From the NCBI GenBank assembly GCA_021904315.1, contig CM038921.1:9392146-9456145 (forward strand): DNA of 64,000 nucleotides, given 5' to 3'. The position numbers and the translations under genes were made by a program. Of this stretch, positions 1 to 12,213 are shown in pieces (the first letter of the stretch is position 1; each line of letters opens with the position of its first letter). This DNA is from Sphagnum magellanicum (taxonomy: Eukaryota > Streptophyta > Sphagnopsida > Sphagnales > Sphagnaceae). The notes below the pieces were generated by a model, which was given only the letters and a program-made list of their open reading frames with translations, searched no databases and was not told the origin of the DNA.

Positions 1-1740
1 TAATCAAAACTAGTATAACCTATGGGCTATTGTGTCACTATTGGAAGGGGATAGGATACCATGGGCCTTCTTGTACCACGCTAATGCAACCTTTGCATCA
101 TGGGCATGTTGTTCTGTGAATACCCCACAGTTGGCCAATATGGTGTCCACAACATTAGTCACAAACACCTCCCTAATGGTGATTCAAACCCTAAAACAAA
201 TAACACAATACAATAAGTATTACATATGAAATCTAAAACTTGGAATTCAAATAAAATTGAATATGGCATTGTTAAAAACTTATTAACCATGAATCATTTA
301 AATCATAATATTATGGAATAAAACTGATCTTTTTATGTTGTATCGTCTTATTGGATGCAAATTTCCAATCACGTTCCATCCAAACACTTTTGAATGCCTT
401 TGCATATATGGCTTGAATCATTTGAATGATAATTACAATGTCCTCATTGTGCTTGAACTTGCTTTACACGTTGAAAGAAATGGACCCCACACCCCATGTA
501 GTCATGCCAAGAAGCTGAAGAATGTGGCTAAGGTTATCTTCACAAGTGTGGGCTTAGGCACTTAATTAGGCGTGTATTGTAAATCAACTTGGAGCCTATC
601 CCATTCTAGGAGTGTGTGCCTCTTAACCTTAGCAATAGCCTTTTGTTCATTACAATGAAACTAGGCCAAAGGGTTGCTTAAGACTCGTGCATTCATTGTT
701 GCGTGATCTTGAACCCTTGGGCCTTGCTTTCAAGTAGATGGGCGTTCGGGCTTACTCAGCTCCATGGTAACATTGTGACATGCCTACAAATGTCACACCA
801 AGTTGTACTTGGCCATATAGGATGCATCGCACCCATCAACGCTATAAGAAAATTTGGGCCCATCCTTTGCCCAATACACATCCTTTATGGCAACTAGGGG
901 AGGGGCAACCACATTTAAAACAAAAAAAACAAAAACATAAAACCTAATGTCAAAATTAACAATCTAGATGAAGGTTATCCCCTACAGAATGAGGGTATTG
1001 CATTGGTAAACAAAAGATTAAAACACATGATAAAGGCATTACAAAGATTAAAAAAACACACACAAGATAAAGGTATTACTAGAACCCAAAATTCAAATTT
1101 GTAGTAAATAAGGTTAACCGTAAAAGAAAATAATCACTTACAAAGCCTTGAGGTATTGTCTATAAAATTAAACCAAAAAAAAACCCTCTCACATGGAGAA
1201 GGAAGGCAAGGCAAACATTCGATAACCACAATTACTAAAGGTATTGCAACAAGAAATTTGACCAAAAAAAACCCAACCCATCCTCTCTACTTGAAAGGAT
1301 GAATGGACAATTAATTATAACAAGTTCAACATGTCACCTATATCCATTTTAACACAAGGTTCCACATTCTCTTGCTCTGGCATTACAATACTAACTACAA
1401 TTGTTTACTCTTCTATCATGTCAATTGTTTTATGCAACTCAACCTCCATTCTATTAAAATATGCAACATTAACATCTACCACAAATGTTGCGCAAACATC
1501 AACATGGGCTTCTCCTTGTTCCTTCGTATTCTCACTCAAAGCCTATGTTGGTTGTCCAATTATCCCTATCTCCAGTTCTCCTAAAGCTTGTTGATCAAAG
1601 GTCAAAGTCCTTTTCTTCCTAGTTTCCATCTACCACAAACAAGAACATAAATAAAAAAATGACGAAAACAAGTAGAAGAAAACAAAAAAAGACCACCATA
1701 GTAGCAAGCAAAATAAAGACCAAAACACCATAATTAAAAT
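1..1740. other. AT-rich DNA without a supported gene
   Basis: No intact gene is visible. On the minus strand a stretch around 720-560 reads with a single stop as a transposase-like tail (RVLS, then CNEQ, then KRHTLLEWDRLQ). Another around 230-20 reads openly (VDTILANCGVFTEQHAH and onward). Both could be pieces of one decayed transposon protein, but the similarity to hAT transposase C-termini is weak. From about 900 to 1740 the sequence is A-rich on the plus strand with many short A runs. Confidence 0.4.
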
Positions 1741-1760
1741 GATGACAAACAGTGTAGTTA

Positions 1761-2540
1761 TTCATCATCGTTTCTGGCACCTCTTCCTGAACATGAAGAG
1801 GACACCTCCTCCTTCACACCCACAAAACCAACAAGATGACAATGAACAATTGCGTTGTTCATCATCGTTTTTGGGCGCCAAGCTCATTGTCCTCCTTCAC
1901 ATTTACAAAACCAACAAAATGACAACAAACAACTATGTTAACTTTGGGCACCTACTTCAAAACATGAAGAGGACGACGAGCTTGGCTTGTCATTCTTTTC
2001 CACATCTGCAAAAAAACAACATGACGATGGCGAGTAGCGCAACTGTTCGTCGTCATCTTTTGGCGCCTACTCCAAAACATGAAACAACACAACAATGATA
2101 AGCAATTACGCTATTCGTCATCGTGTTTAAGTGCATGTTCCAAAACATGAAGAAGGTGAAGAACTTAAGTCATCCTCCTCCTTCACACTTGCAAAAAAAA
2201 CATGATGATGACAAGCAATTACACTACTCATCATCATCTTTGGGTGCATGTTCCAAAACATGAAGAGGATGAAGAATTTAGCGCATCCTCCTCCTTCACA
2301 CTTGCAAAAAAGAACATGATGATGACAAGCAATTACATTGTTCGTCGTCATCTTTCAGCACCTACTCTAGATCATGGAGACAACAATAAACAATGTAATT
2401 ATTTGTTGTCATCTTTGGGCGCTTACTCCGAAACATGAAGAAGATGATGAGTTGGCTTGTCATCCTCCTTCACATTTGCAAAAAACACATGACAACAATG
2501 AGTACCAAAGGTGCTCATTGTCATCTTTTGGCGGTTACTC
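1761..2540. repeat. Nine-period imperfect tandem repeat of alternating long and short units
   Basis: The unit contains a TCATCATCTTTGGGCGCC-like start, then CTACTCCAAAACATGAAGAG, a CCTCCTTCACA block, a run of A (TTGCAAAAAA) and a GATGATGACAAGCAATTAC block. The unit start recurs near 1761, 1859, 1935, 2045, 2115, 2226, 2340, 2405 and 2515. Spacing tends to alternate between roughly 100-114 bp and 65-76 bp, so the array looks like full units interleaved with internally deleted ones. Short ORFs occur on both strands because the units lack stops in several frames. They have no start, signal or domain that supports a protein, so I treat them as by-products of the repeat. Confidence 0.8.
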
Positions 2541-2681
2541 CAGAACAAGGTGATTAAAGACCAAGAGACTAATGGGAAAAAAAAGGAAGTTTAGTACTCA
2601 AACCTCCCACTTCTAACACTTTCAAATTTGACTTGTTGTTGCACTCCTAAAGCTCCTTGCTTCTCCACATTCCCTAAGCTA

Positions 2682-2930
2682 GTGAGTGGAAAGCGTTGGA
2701 ATTCGAATCGAAATTTAGAGCTACTGAAGCCCTCCTTGGTTCTTGACTCTAACAATGTAGGTGAGTGGAAAGTATTGGAATCCTAATCGAAGCTCAAAGC
2801 TACTAAAGCTCTCCCTAGTTCTCGAGCTCTAACAATGGAGGTGAATGGAAAGCACCTAAAACCCTAATCGAAACTTAGAGCTGTTGAAGCTCTCCTTGGT
2901 TCTGGAGCTCTAGTGATGGGAGGTGAGTGG
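2682..2930. repeat. Tandem repeat, about 80-bp unit, three copies plus a partial
   Basis: The phrase GTGAGTGGAAAGC recurs at about 2682, 2761, 2841 and, partly, 2923. Each is followed by an ATCGAAAYTTAGAGCT block and a CTCCYTGGTTCT block. Copies differ by scattered substitutions only, so the array is fairly young compared with the DNA around it. The last partial copy runs straight into the purine tract. Confidence 0.85.
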
Positions 2931-3165
2931 AGAAGGAGGTCAATGGTGTGAGGGAGGTAGGTAGGTTGGAGGGGGAGGTAGGAGGTTCCCAAAAAAAATT
3001 AGGGTCAGGGGTGGGGCCAAAAAAACATTTAAAAAAAAAAAAAACTGTCGCCAGAAGAAAAAAATGTAAAAGGGCAAAAAAAGCCAGGAAGAAGAAAACA
3101 TATAAGATGAGAAAAAAAAACGAGAAGAAAAAAAAGGTCCAGAAGGGAAAAAAAAAATGATGCTG
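2905..3165. repeat. Homopurine-rich tract
   Basis: The plus strand is almost all A and G for about 250 bp. It is first G-rich (GGAGGTAGG-type), then A-rich with long A runs broken by GAAGAAG. The lysine/arginine-rich plus-strand ORF and the phenylalanine/serine-rich minus-strand ORFs here are artefacts of the composition. Tracts like this can form triplex DNA and often mark repeat boundaries. Confidence 0.75.
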
Positions 3166-3599
3166 ACCAAGTAGGAGACAGTTTCATCCCAGAACGGGAT
3201 TTTTTGGATGGTGCACTGGTGGGTGCTGGGTCACTCAGGCCGTTAAAAAGAGAAAAATGTGAGACGACAATTTTGACAACGTTTTTATCATTCCCGAACC
3301 AGAGTTTGCAAAATACTGTACTTGTACTTGCTCTGTGGCTTTTTCTTTTTTGTACGGAGTCCAAGTTAGTGGCTATTTATTTCAGTTTTCACTCAAGGTG
3401 CAGAGTTTCAGTTTTCTTTTTTCTTTTTTGTTAAATGTTTTTTTAAGATCTACTTTTTGGTCCTTTTTCACTTGAGTGAGCTTTTTGCATAGGCTGAGTT
3501 TGTTGGCACATTTGTGGCCAATAAACTTAATGCCATCTATGAACTCTATCTTCAGGGTAGGGTAGAAATTTTGGTTTACTCTGCCCACTTTATTGGGCT

Positions 3600-4725
3600 G
3601 AAAAACATTAACAAAAATTGCCCAGGCAAAAAATGGTGACAAACCTTTAAAGGAATAAAATTGCCATGCAGCTAATGAGAACAGTGGTTTTTTTCTTTTC
3701 CAAATTTGTGAAGTAGGTAGATTGGCAATCATGCACAAGAGGATTTAGCCAAATTTGGCTAGAGGTCAGAGGGGGAAAGAAAATAAAATTGGGTACCTCA
3801 TACAAGTCGGCAGCTTGTTGGTTCCTATTGTCTAAAAATGGTGATTTAGGTCCGTTTTCCTCATAATGTGGCGACTTAGGTTCCTTTTTTTCTCAAAAAC
3901 AAAAAACCATTTGTACCTTTTGCACCCTCCTTTTCTTTCTTGCCAGGTTGCAAAAAATTGTTTTGAAGAAAAACATTGAATGAGAAGGCTTGATATGCAC
4001 TCAAAGAGGGACCAGAATTTTTCTTTGGGGGGCAGAGGGTTCGACTTTTTTAGGATTTTGGTGTTCCCTACATGTTCCCAAACGGTTCCTTATGACATTT
4101 TCAGTTTGTTCCTCAAGGTTCCCATGTGTTTCCCAGATGTTCCCAATAGCACCAAAAACTTTGCCCAAATTCTTTTTGGTATTGATAACTCTGGCGACAG
4201 CCTCAGAACCCTAAACCACCAGAGCTATGAGGAGAAGGGCATCCAGTTGGGATTTGAACTCCCAACCGACTGGCAATGTCGGGTTAGCCTTAGCCAATAG
4301 ATTAGCCGAATATCCTATTTTGCCAAAAAAATTACCCTTGTAAACTACACAAGTAGACCAAAGGAAAGGCTACCTTGGAGGGTTCATAGTGAGGACTATT
4401 TCCTGTATTTTTTTGGTGTAGGGCCAATCAAAAGGCCCGTGACCCAATAGGGGGGAAAAAAAAACCACTTTAACCTACAACGTAGACAATAGACAATCAG
4501 AATTATTTCTCTGCCCTTTTTTCGTTTGGGCAAGATCGAAATATTTCATATGCCCAACATGTGTCGGAAAGGCAAGATGGCATGTGTCCCATATGGCACC
4601 AAAAAAAAAAAAAACCAAAAACCAAAAACCAAAAAGAAGCCCTTCCAAAAGCCTGCGAGAAAATTTAATTAATTATGGAAAAAAGTAGGTGTACTTATTG
4701 ACCCCTCCCAAAAGTGAATATGGCC
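3600..4725 (+). repeat. Dispersed repeat family A, copy 1 (diverged)
   Basis: Hallmarks in order: GCCCAGGCAAAAAATGGTGA near 3618, AATGAGAAGGCTTGATATGC near 3978, a G-rich block, then many GTTCCC phrases (4060-4150), a GCCCAAATT block near 4166 and a terminal GGTGTACTTATTGACCCC near 4688. The same order is seen near 50.5, 51.1, 54.9 and 55.4 kb, and reversed near 52.7-53.1 kb. A family B-like piece (GATTTAGCCAAATTTGGCTA) lies at 3742. The ORFs here are shadows of the GTTCCC phrase, translated as VFP or CSQ strings. Confidence 0.65.
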
Positions 4726-5696
4726 CACCAATGTTTAGATTGATAGCTAAGCTAGTTTTTTAGGGTGGAAGAAGGTTGAAGTTTTCAATGATAATACACC
4801 CTTCTTTTCTTCACAAAGAGTCCCTCTTCTTGTCCAAGGAATCAAATCAAGGATTGGGTTATTGTTATAAATATGTAAGGATCATCCATGGTGGATCCCA
4901 CATGTAAACTCAGATGGCTGGCTGGCTACCTATTAGTGGATGATACATAATACATATACAAGAAGCCAATGCACATGACATTGTTGTTGGGTGTCAGATT
5001 ATCTCCAAGTTCAAGATGTAATTATTGTACAAAGTGTTTTTGGCAGGATGTGCTTTACATTTACTAGGTACCTTGCTACATTCATTGTTAGAAGATGAAA
5101 TGGTAAGTAGTGAAGCCATTGCAAGAAGAATATTAGAACTAATGGGTTGTGACTTGCAAGAAAGTAAGGCACTCCCCAGCGTTTCCTAGTATATTTGGAG
5201 TGCACCTTATTACATCCATGAATTTCCCTTGTAGACAAGAGGAGGGATGTTACGCCTACTCTTTAAGAGTGCAAGGGATCTTATGCATGCCTACTAATTG
5301 GTGCAAGGTCTCTCCCACTCTTAAGTATAGGGGAAGGCCTCTTCCCCAGGGTCTTCCCTAATTTGAGGGTCATAACCTGAGCCTTGAGGGTGGTAGGCTA
5401 GGGGTATACACCTCAGCATTAGGGGAGATTTGTAGGAGCAAGAAATTGTTTTAAAATTCAAATGGTGGAAGGTCTGCATGTGATTGTTGGCAAAAGGCTA
5501 CTTCAACTGATGAATGAATCTTCCATGTGGGGGACTCTGGGAGATGTGTTCAAATACAAAGCGAAAAACCTCAGAGTGCGTTTCTGAGTAAGTGTAAGAA
5601 CCACAAGTAGGTCAAAACATTTTCCTAAAACAAGGCCCCACTGCCCTCCATTCAGCTGTGTTCTCTGGAGTCTCCATGTCCTTACCTCCAAAATCA
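4726..5696. other. No recognisable gene or repeat
   Basis: Mixed-composition DNA. Short ORFs on both strands show no domain, signal peptide or splice-consistent continuation. I see no member of the repeat families found elsewhere in the window. Confidence 0.4.
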
Positions 5697-6013
5697 ACAA
5701 GGGGTGTGTCACACTGTGGCCTTGCCATTTACATTAAAAAGTATCTTAAGGCAAAAAAAGAATTATGGAAACTCATATATTTCACAATGCAAGAATATAA
5801 TCTTCAAAAAATCCTCTAAAAGAAACCAAAAATCCTTCAAGATATTATAACTTTATAACTAATCGCAAGTATCAACACAAGCCAAAATATTATCTTTCAA
5901 ATATCCTCATATAAAAATCGACCTATTATTATTACCTACGGGCCAAAATCCCTTAAGCTAGTATACTCTATAATGAATCTAAACACAATATCCTTGCCTT
6001 GGTAGGCAAGGCC
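5697..6013 (+). mobile_element. Dispersed repeat family F, copy 1 (short inverted ends)
   Basis: The block from about 5721 to 6013 begins GGCCTTGCC and ends GGCAAGGCC, so its ends are inverted repeats. The right end also forms a hairpin (5992-5998 with 6005-6011). The reverse complement of nearly the whole block is at 49413-49763. Shared landmarks include CCTCTAAAAGAAACCAAAA and ACTCTATAATGAATCTAAAC. There is no coding capacity, so it is best described as a MITE-like non-autonomous element. Confidence 0.75.
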
Positions 6014-6338
6014 AATAAAGACTTCAATTGGAAGTAAAAATACCTAATAGTCAATTAACTCCAAAGTCAAATTGCTGAAATAACAGGCTAGGCAATACTA
6101 ATGTTGATATAGTATTAGGCATGTGCCTAGTATTAACTCTGGTATCAACATTGGTAGCAAGGACCTGACTCCTGAGATAGTAGTAGTACCTCCTTACCAG
6201 CCTTGTACCCATTTTACACCAGTTTCAATACTAGTAGGGCATATACCTGCCTCACACCAGTCACAAAATCAGTCTTGAATAGGTAAACCCAATATAGCAA
6301 GACCAGATTGGTACGAAAGTCTTACAAATATGCACACG

Positions 6339-6490
6339 ACCAGGCTTGTGTGAGAATTTCCAAAGGTACTCACTCAATACCAGGACCAGGCTGGTATGAG
6401 AATTTCCAAAGGTACTCACTCAATACCAGGACCAGGCTGGTATGAGAATTTCCAAAGGTACTCACTCAATACCAGGACCAGGTTGGTATG
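6339..6490. repeat. Tandem repeat, 46-bp unit, 3.2 copies
   Basis: ACCAGGCTGGTATGAGAATT recurs with exact 46-bp spacing (6339, 6385, 6431, partial at 6477). Copies are nearly identical. The array lies in a longer CCAG- and TACCAG-rich region (6090-6340) that includes an inverted pair, AGTATTAGGCA with TGCCTAGTATT, near 6111-6135. Confidence 0.9.
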
Positions 6491-7614
6491 TTCAAAACTT
6501 GATACCTATCAGACCAACCAGTCACAAAGACATGTGGGGGAGAGCATTTTCCTTGAAGGTGTGAGGGTCACATGGTTACTCCAGGGTACTCAAAGCTTAC
6601 CCCCAAAACTCAAAGCTCCTCACCAAGCACAATGGGACCCCCAAAAGGAAAATGCAACCTCTCGAGTAAGAACACCAAAACTAAAGTAAAAACATAATAC
6701 ATTGTTTTTTTACAAGTTTGGGTTCATTAAAAGAACATTTATTTATTTATTAAAAGATGTTACATCAAGTCCCAATGGTAAGGTTTGAGAAGATGACAAA
6801 TTGTTTCCAATCAAATGCCAAGGATATGACACATAGTTCCCAACTACATGTCAAGGTTTGCATGGAGTTTGCTTTTGGGGGAGGGTGAAGTTCGAAGGAA
6901 ATGCCCCAATACTCCAAATTCCAACATTAATTAACTGAACATCCAACCAATCTAAAGGTCTAAAGGTCTAAGGTTTGGGGGGGGAGGGGAGGGGAGCCAT
7001 GTGTCTTGCGAGACTTCTGAGATTCCCACCTCAAATGAGCGAAGGCGGTGGCGCATCTGGGAAGTCCTTCAGGCATATGCCTCCCCGGACCCCCCAGAAG
7101 AACACCCACAAATGGTTTGTTTGACAAGGACCTTTAGGTTTTTCATTCTCTCTCTCTCTTTCTCGGGAAAAATCTCAAATACAGACAGAGCAACGTGGCT
7201 TCACCAAATGGAGTGATGTGGCTTCACCAGCATCCCTTATTATTATAATCAGGCACTCGTCGGCTCCTCCTGAAAGACATCAAAATCAGTGGTTCTGATC
7301 AAATGATTGACAATCAGTTTACACTAAAAATATTCCAAGCTTGGAGGCCAATACTTCATTTACATAAGAGACTTCAAGCACGGACGGATATTTCACTTAA
7401 AAACCCTGACTAACTCTGGCCTAGTTCGGCTTATTAGGTACTCTATAGGCCAAAAGCTCCTTTTTAAAAAAAATATCCTGGGGAATAAATTCCAGGAGTA
7501 CCCAGATTTGCCTCTTCAGGTGACCCCAAATAAAGAGAGAAAATAAAATTCTCAAGACTTTGAGATAGGTGGTAGTCATAATTCCTCCTTCCTATCACAT
7601 GATAGCATACTAAC
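6491..7614. other. Intergenic DNA, no supported gene
   Basis: The stretch 6975-7130 is richer in G and C than its surroundings, and a CT microsatellite lies near 7148-7164. A short direct repeat of GTGGCTTCACCA occurs near 7194 and 7219. The 71-codon ORF at 7001-7216 shows no recognisable domain. Confidence 0.4.
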
Positions 7615-7927
7615 AAGCCACATTTGCTGAGAGCTTAATAATAAGCCACTTTTTTTTGTTGATAGCTTTATAAAAAGGCCACTTTTTCTGATATCTTATT
7701 CAAAAGGCCACATTTGCTGATAGCTGAATAAAAAGCCACTTTTGCTGATAGCTTAATAATAAGCCACGTTTTGCTGATAGCTTAACAAACAAGCCACATT
7801 TGCTGATAGCTTAATGATAATAATAAGCCACTTTTTTTTTAATAGCTTATTAAACAAGCCACTTTTGCTGATAGCTTAATAATGAGCGATGTTTGCTGAT
7901 AGCGTATTAAATAAGCCGCATTTCCTG
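7615..7927. repeat. Tandem repeat, about 30-bp unit, about ten copies
   Basis: The consensus is AAGCCACTTTTGCTGATAGC followed by TTAATAAT. Units vary from 28 to 34 bp through T-run and ATAAT-length changes, and the final copies degrade (AGCGATGTTTGCTGATAGCG, then AAGCCGCATTTCCTG). The array stops exactly where the CpG-containing island begins. Confidence 0.9.
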
Positions 7928-8320
7928 CCTTGCTTCCCATGAGCCGACAGCAGCAGGGTGGGGAAGAAAGAGGCGGACTCACTGGAAACAAGCAGCGTAT
8001 ATTTAAGTTTCCCCGTCGGTTGTATTATACGATCCTACCACGTATAATACAGTTCTCGGTTCTTTTAAACCGTAGAATTCGATTTACTTTTTTACCAGCT
8101 ACCCTATTCAATTCTGGCAGACGTGTGGGGAAAGGGAGACCAGAGGACCCACTTGCCGGGCCGCCCCTTTCCCCATTGTCACGATACGTGCATCCAATTT
8201 CCCCACATGGCCGACCAGGGTCCGGATTCCGTGGTTTGACAAGGTCCACCACCCAACCCAACCCTACCCCACCTTACCTTACCTTACCTTACCTACCCTA
8301 CCCTACCATGGTTATGTAAA
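7928..8320. promoter_or_regulatory. CpG-containing island with hairpin and CCTTA/CCCTA microsatellite; possible orphan promoter
   Basis: CpG is frequent here and rare for kilobases on both sides. A perfect inverted repeat pairs TGTATTATACG (8021-8031) with CGTATAATACA (8041-8051) across a 9-nt loop. A pyrimidine microsatellite of CCCTA and CCTTA units runs about 8250-8308. Overlapping ORFs exist on both strands (7930-8319 plus, 8025-8261 minus), but neither has a recognisable domain. A promoter or first exon of a gene lying elsewhere, or an unmethylated remnant, would fit; this is inference. Confidence 0.35.
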
Positions 8321-11300
8321 AGGTGTCATTAATGTGGTTTAATTAATGATTTTTTGGGTGGTGAATTCTCGTTATTTTGGGGGAAAGAAATATGAGGAGA
8401 AATTTGGGGAAAATGTTTTTTCTTCACAACAAAGTGGTAAATTCACCACTAAAATTTGACAAAAGCTTATTTTTAGTGGGTGAATTGAACCCCACAATGT
8501 TGACCAATAGTAACGGTGGTCATGACTCCCAACCATGGAGGCTATTTCTTTTATAAAATGGATCCTCCATGAAGGATCAAATTTGTCTTTTCATTTGAAT
8601 AGTTAGAAAAAGGTTGTAATACTTATATATGGATTGGAAAAAAAGGAACAATATAAAATAAAATCCAAATGAAATGAAATATGAAAGCAAGTTATTGTGG
8701 TAATTATAATACCTATTCTAAATCATGCACACCCATGAATTTTATATTTTGGGATTTTTTTTCCAATAGTGTTTTAAAATGCTAAATAAATAAAACTTAC
8801 TTGTAGTAAGGTTATCCTTGAGAATTGTTGCAATCAAATTATATTGATATTTTTCTTTCAATTCAAATAAAAGGAAATTTTATTTCAAACCAAAACTCAA
8901 ATTTTAAAAACCATAGAATGTTTCTAAATTTTCATCATTGTCACTAGTTGAAATATGATTGATTGATAAACCAAATTGACCAGTCTTTTTGTTATTATAT
9001 AATTTTGTTTCATTATGTGGTTCTCAAACTAGGGTAGAGCTTTTGGGCATGTGATGTTTTTATCCTTAATAATGTGGAAACTTGGGAAAGTGCATAATTA
9101 TTGCAAATCATCTTCAAAGTTTAAAATGACACTAAAATACTAAAATCCATTAGAGTCCATTATGTTTCAAAGTCAATTGAGGTGTTGAGTTGGGTAAAAC
9201 TTTCAAGCACATGGTAGTCAAATATATGTTGTCAACATGAAAAAAATAATTCTTTGACCATGTGACAAATTTTTGATGTAAAGTGAAAAATTTGGTGTGG
9301 ACTATGGAAAGGAATGAAGCCACAAGATAATGAAAAACATTAATCTTTTCAAAAATTCTAGTCATAAATATAAATTTTTTATAATTATTTTTTCTAATGT
9401 ATGGACATCATATGTTGAATTATTTTTTTAAAAAGTATATTTGATTAGTTTTATAATTAAGCTAGTCAATTCTTTTTTTAAATCCAACAAACATTGAAAA
9501 AATTGAATGTGTGGAATATATTTTTGACAAAATAATAAATGTCACATGATTTAAAATTTTGTGTATATACTAAGGTTTAAAACTAGGGTTGTGGCTGGAT
9601 TTTTTGAGTGATTTTTTTGTGCTGGGATGGTATTGAAATTTAAGACCATTTGGAAATTTTTATTTATTGGATGAAATTTCATTCAAAAATGTTTTTTCTT
9701 GCATTTTTTAACAATAAATGCATAATACTATTTTTCTTTCAAGAAAAACCATTAATATATGAAATAGTAGAATATTTTATGGATGGGCATTGCATTATTT
9801 TTAATTTTTATTAATTTGGTGATATTTCATGAATTACAAACATAAGGCCCTATGGATGTTGAAAAAATGTAAATGATATATTTTGTGTAAATTAATTTTA
9901 TTCAATCTTCTTCATCTATTTCTTGGGTTTCCATTATATTCCAACTATGCTCTCATATCACACATGGGCATATCCATCATTACATTGTGCATGTCTTTGG
10001 CATGGTTCATTTCCTAACCATGGCCAAGCCTTCTAATGGAGTTTCACATATCACCTCATTAATATAATGATTTTCTCTCCACTAATTTGGTGTTACAGCC
10101 AAAGGAGGATGTGAAGCAAAGGTTCATGGCATCTGATGCACCCTTGATTTCCATCCAAATTGTGTGTTCCTATAGGTTGATGTAACTAATGCATTCAACT
10201 TTATGTTGTGCACTATGATGTTTGAAAAACTTTGGGCTATTAGAGGTAATACTATCACTCAATTTCTACCTTTTGTCCATAATTTTAAAAAAATTATGAA
10301 ATTTTTTTTATATAGCTTCCATAACCTTAAAGGAAAGGTCATTATCATCTTTTTGACCATTGATACCTGTTAAAACAAGTCTTTTTGTGGGCCTCTATTT
10401 GTGGGCCCATCTCCAAGCTCTTCAATTTGTTGCAACCCATTTCCCCAAATGTTGATTTCCCACCATAGCTAATGATATTTGCATTATAGGTCCTCCTTCC
10501 ATAATATGAACGACATTTGAGTATTTAACCTCAAAGCTTAATGAAATAGTCCTTTCAATCCAACCTCACAAAGGTGTTACTTGGTCCCCATCATGCTTAC
10601 TTAACAACTTCACCCCCAACCTTGTTTAACAAATTTTTAATAGCTTCAAAGTTTTGGGTATTCCAATGGGATTTTTTTTGTTCATTTCCTTGTTCATTAA
10701 TGATGCATTATTATAAAATCTCAAGAATGTAAATTTACTCCTTAGGATGGGTGATGTTCAAATAATTTTTGGGACTTTCACTTGATTTTTTTGCAATAGC
10801 CATCATACCAAATTAGAGGCACCCCTTCTATTTCAAAGTTCTTGAATCCTTTATGTCTTTTGGGTGCAGTCACAATCCAACGAGCCAAAAGGGTGTCACG
10901 CAAAAAAAATAAAATCAAAATTGGACAATTATTTATGTTTCACCATTTAAAGCCATGGCAATCATGGCAAATTGTTGTTTTTTCATTCAAATTAATGTCA
11001 AGGAATTCAAACCAAAAATCCATTTGATGAAATTTTAAGTTTGAGTTTTGATTTAGGATTTCTAAAAATGAACACCTAGGCATTAGACAAGAAACAATTT
11101 TGCAAAAGACTATAAAAAAGTCTCATATAACAAAACACATTGGATGGGAAAGAAATTAAGATAAAAACCTATTGGCCACATTGAAAAAAACATTCATACA
11201 TTAAAATATGTGGAATTCTAAAACTTTAAAAATTCAATTTGAACTTTCCAAAATTGATCTAGAGTTTTAGAACTATGAAAGTCCTTTATCACATATAAAT

Positions 11301-12211
11301 GAGGTAATAATTTACATGATGTGTTAAGAAAAGTTGTAACCTATCATAAAAAAAACATAAAAATGTAAAAAATGAATTTTTGGTTATGATTTGAAATTGT
11401 TATCATTTTTATAAATAGAACAAAAAATTCACAAGGAATCAAAACATGTTAAAAAATTCATATTTATTCAAAAATCATTAAAGAAAAATGTCATTTACTA
11501 GGACAATTATAAGCATATATTATAACAAGTTGCAAAAGAATTGTTCCAAAATTCATTTGTATGAAATTTGTTTTTGGGAAAAATGACATGTAGTCCTTTT
11601 TAAAAATAATCATGTTGGTTCATTGTATTTTGTTTGCACCCTTTTGACCTATCTTTATTTTGAATTTCCAAATGTTTTATAAATCTAGGATCTTTTGATT
11701 ATCCCAAAGAAAATTTGGTTCATCAACAAGCCTTTCGTCCCATCTTTTTAGAAGGTATTGATTTCATTTCCAATGTTGCCATTATCCTTATTACATTCTT
11801 AGGGAATTGGTCCTTAATTGCTTCATCCCTAGCTTCTTGATTTTGGCTTGATCATTGTCTTCTTATGTTGGAGAATTTGATTCACATTGACTTCGATACC
11901 CTTCCATTCCAACAACGATTCAGAATAACTTGGGACTTTTTACCCTTAAAAGTTCATGGTTGTTTTTCTTCCTTTGAACACTTTATCAATAAATAAATTG
12001 AACACCTCTAGGACCCACTTCAAAATGTTTACACCAACACACCTTTTTGGAAAATTTTAATAAAATGTTTGATGTCCATCAAGCTTGCATCCTTTCATGG
12101 TAATGCCCAAGCTCAAGTGTTTAGTTCATAATTCAACCAATGGTACTAATGTTTCATTCACTATTTGCAATCTCTTCCGTTGGATTACCCCATCCTTTAA
12201 TCCTACTATAG
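8321..12211. other. Long AT-rich, CpG-poor stretch with no recognisable gene
   Basis: No ORF above about 70 codons has any domain character, and no splice-linked coding signal is visible. Homopolymer T and A runs are frequent. The segment 9900-10700 is somewhat less AT-rich with frequent CCAT and CCTT words, perhaps an old repeat, but I could not match it to another part of the window. Confidence 0.45.
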
Positions 12212-12213
12212 TA

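Noticed and set aside
2927-3364. Lys-rich and Phe/Ser-rich ORFs on both strands
   Set aside because: Products of the homopurine tract.
1761-7927. Regularly spaced short repeats as a possible CRISPR array
   Set aside because: Units are contiguous without unique spacers, and the genome is eukaryotic.
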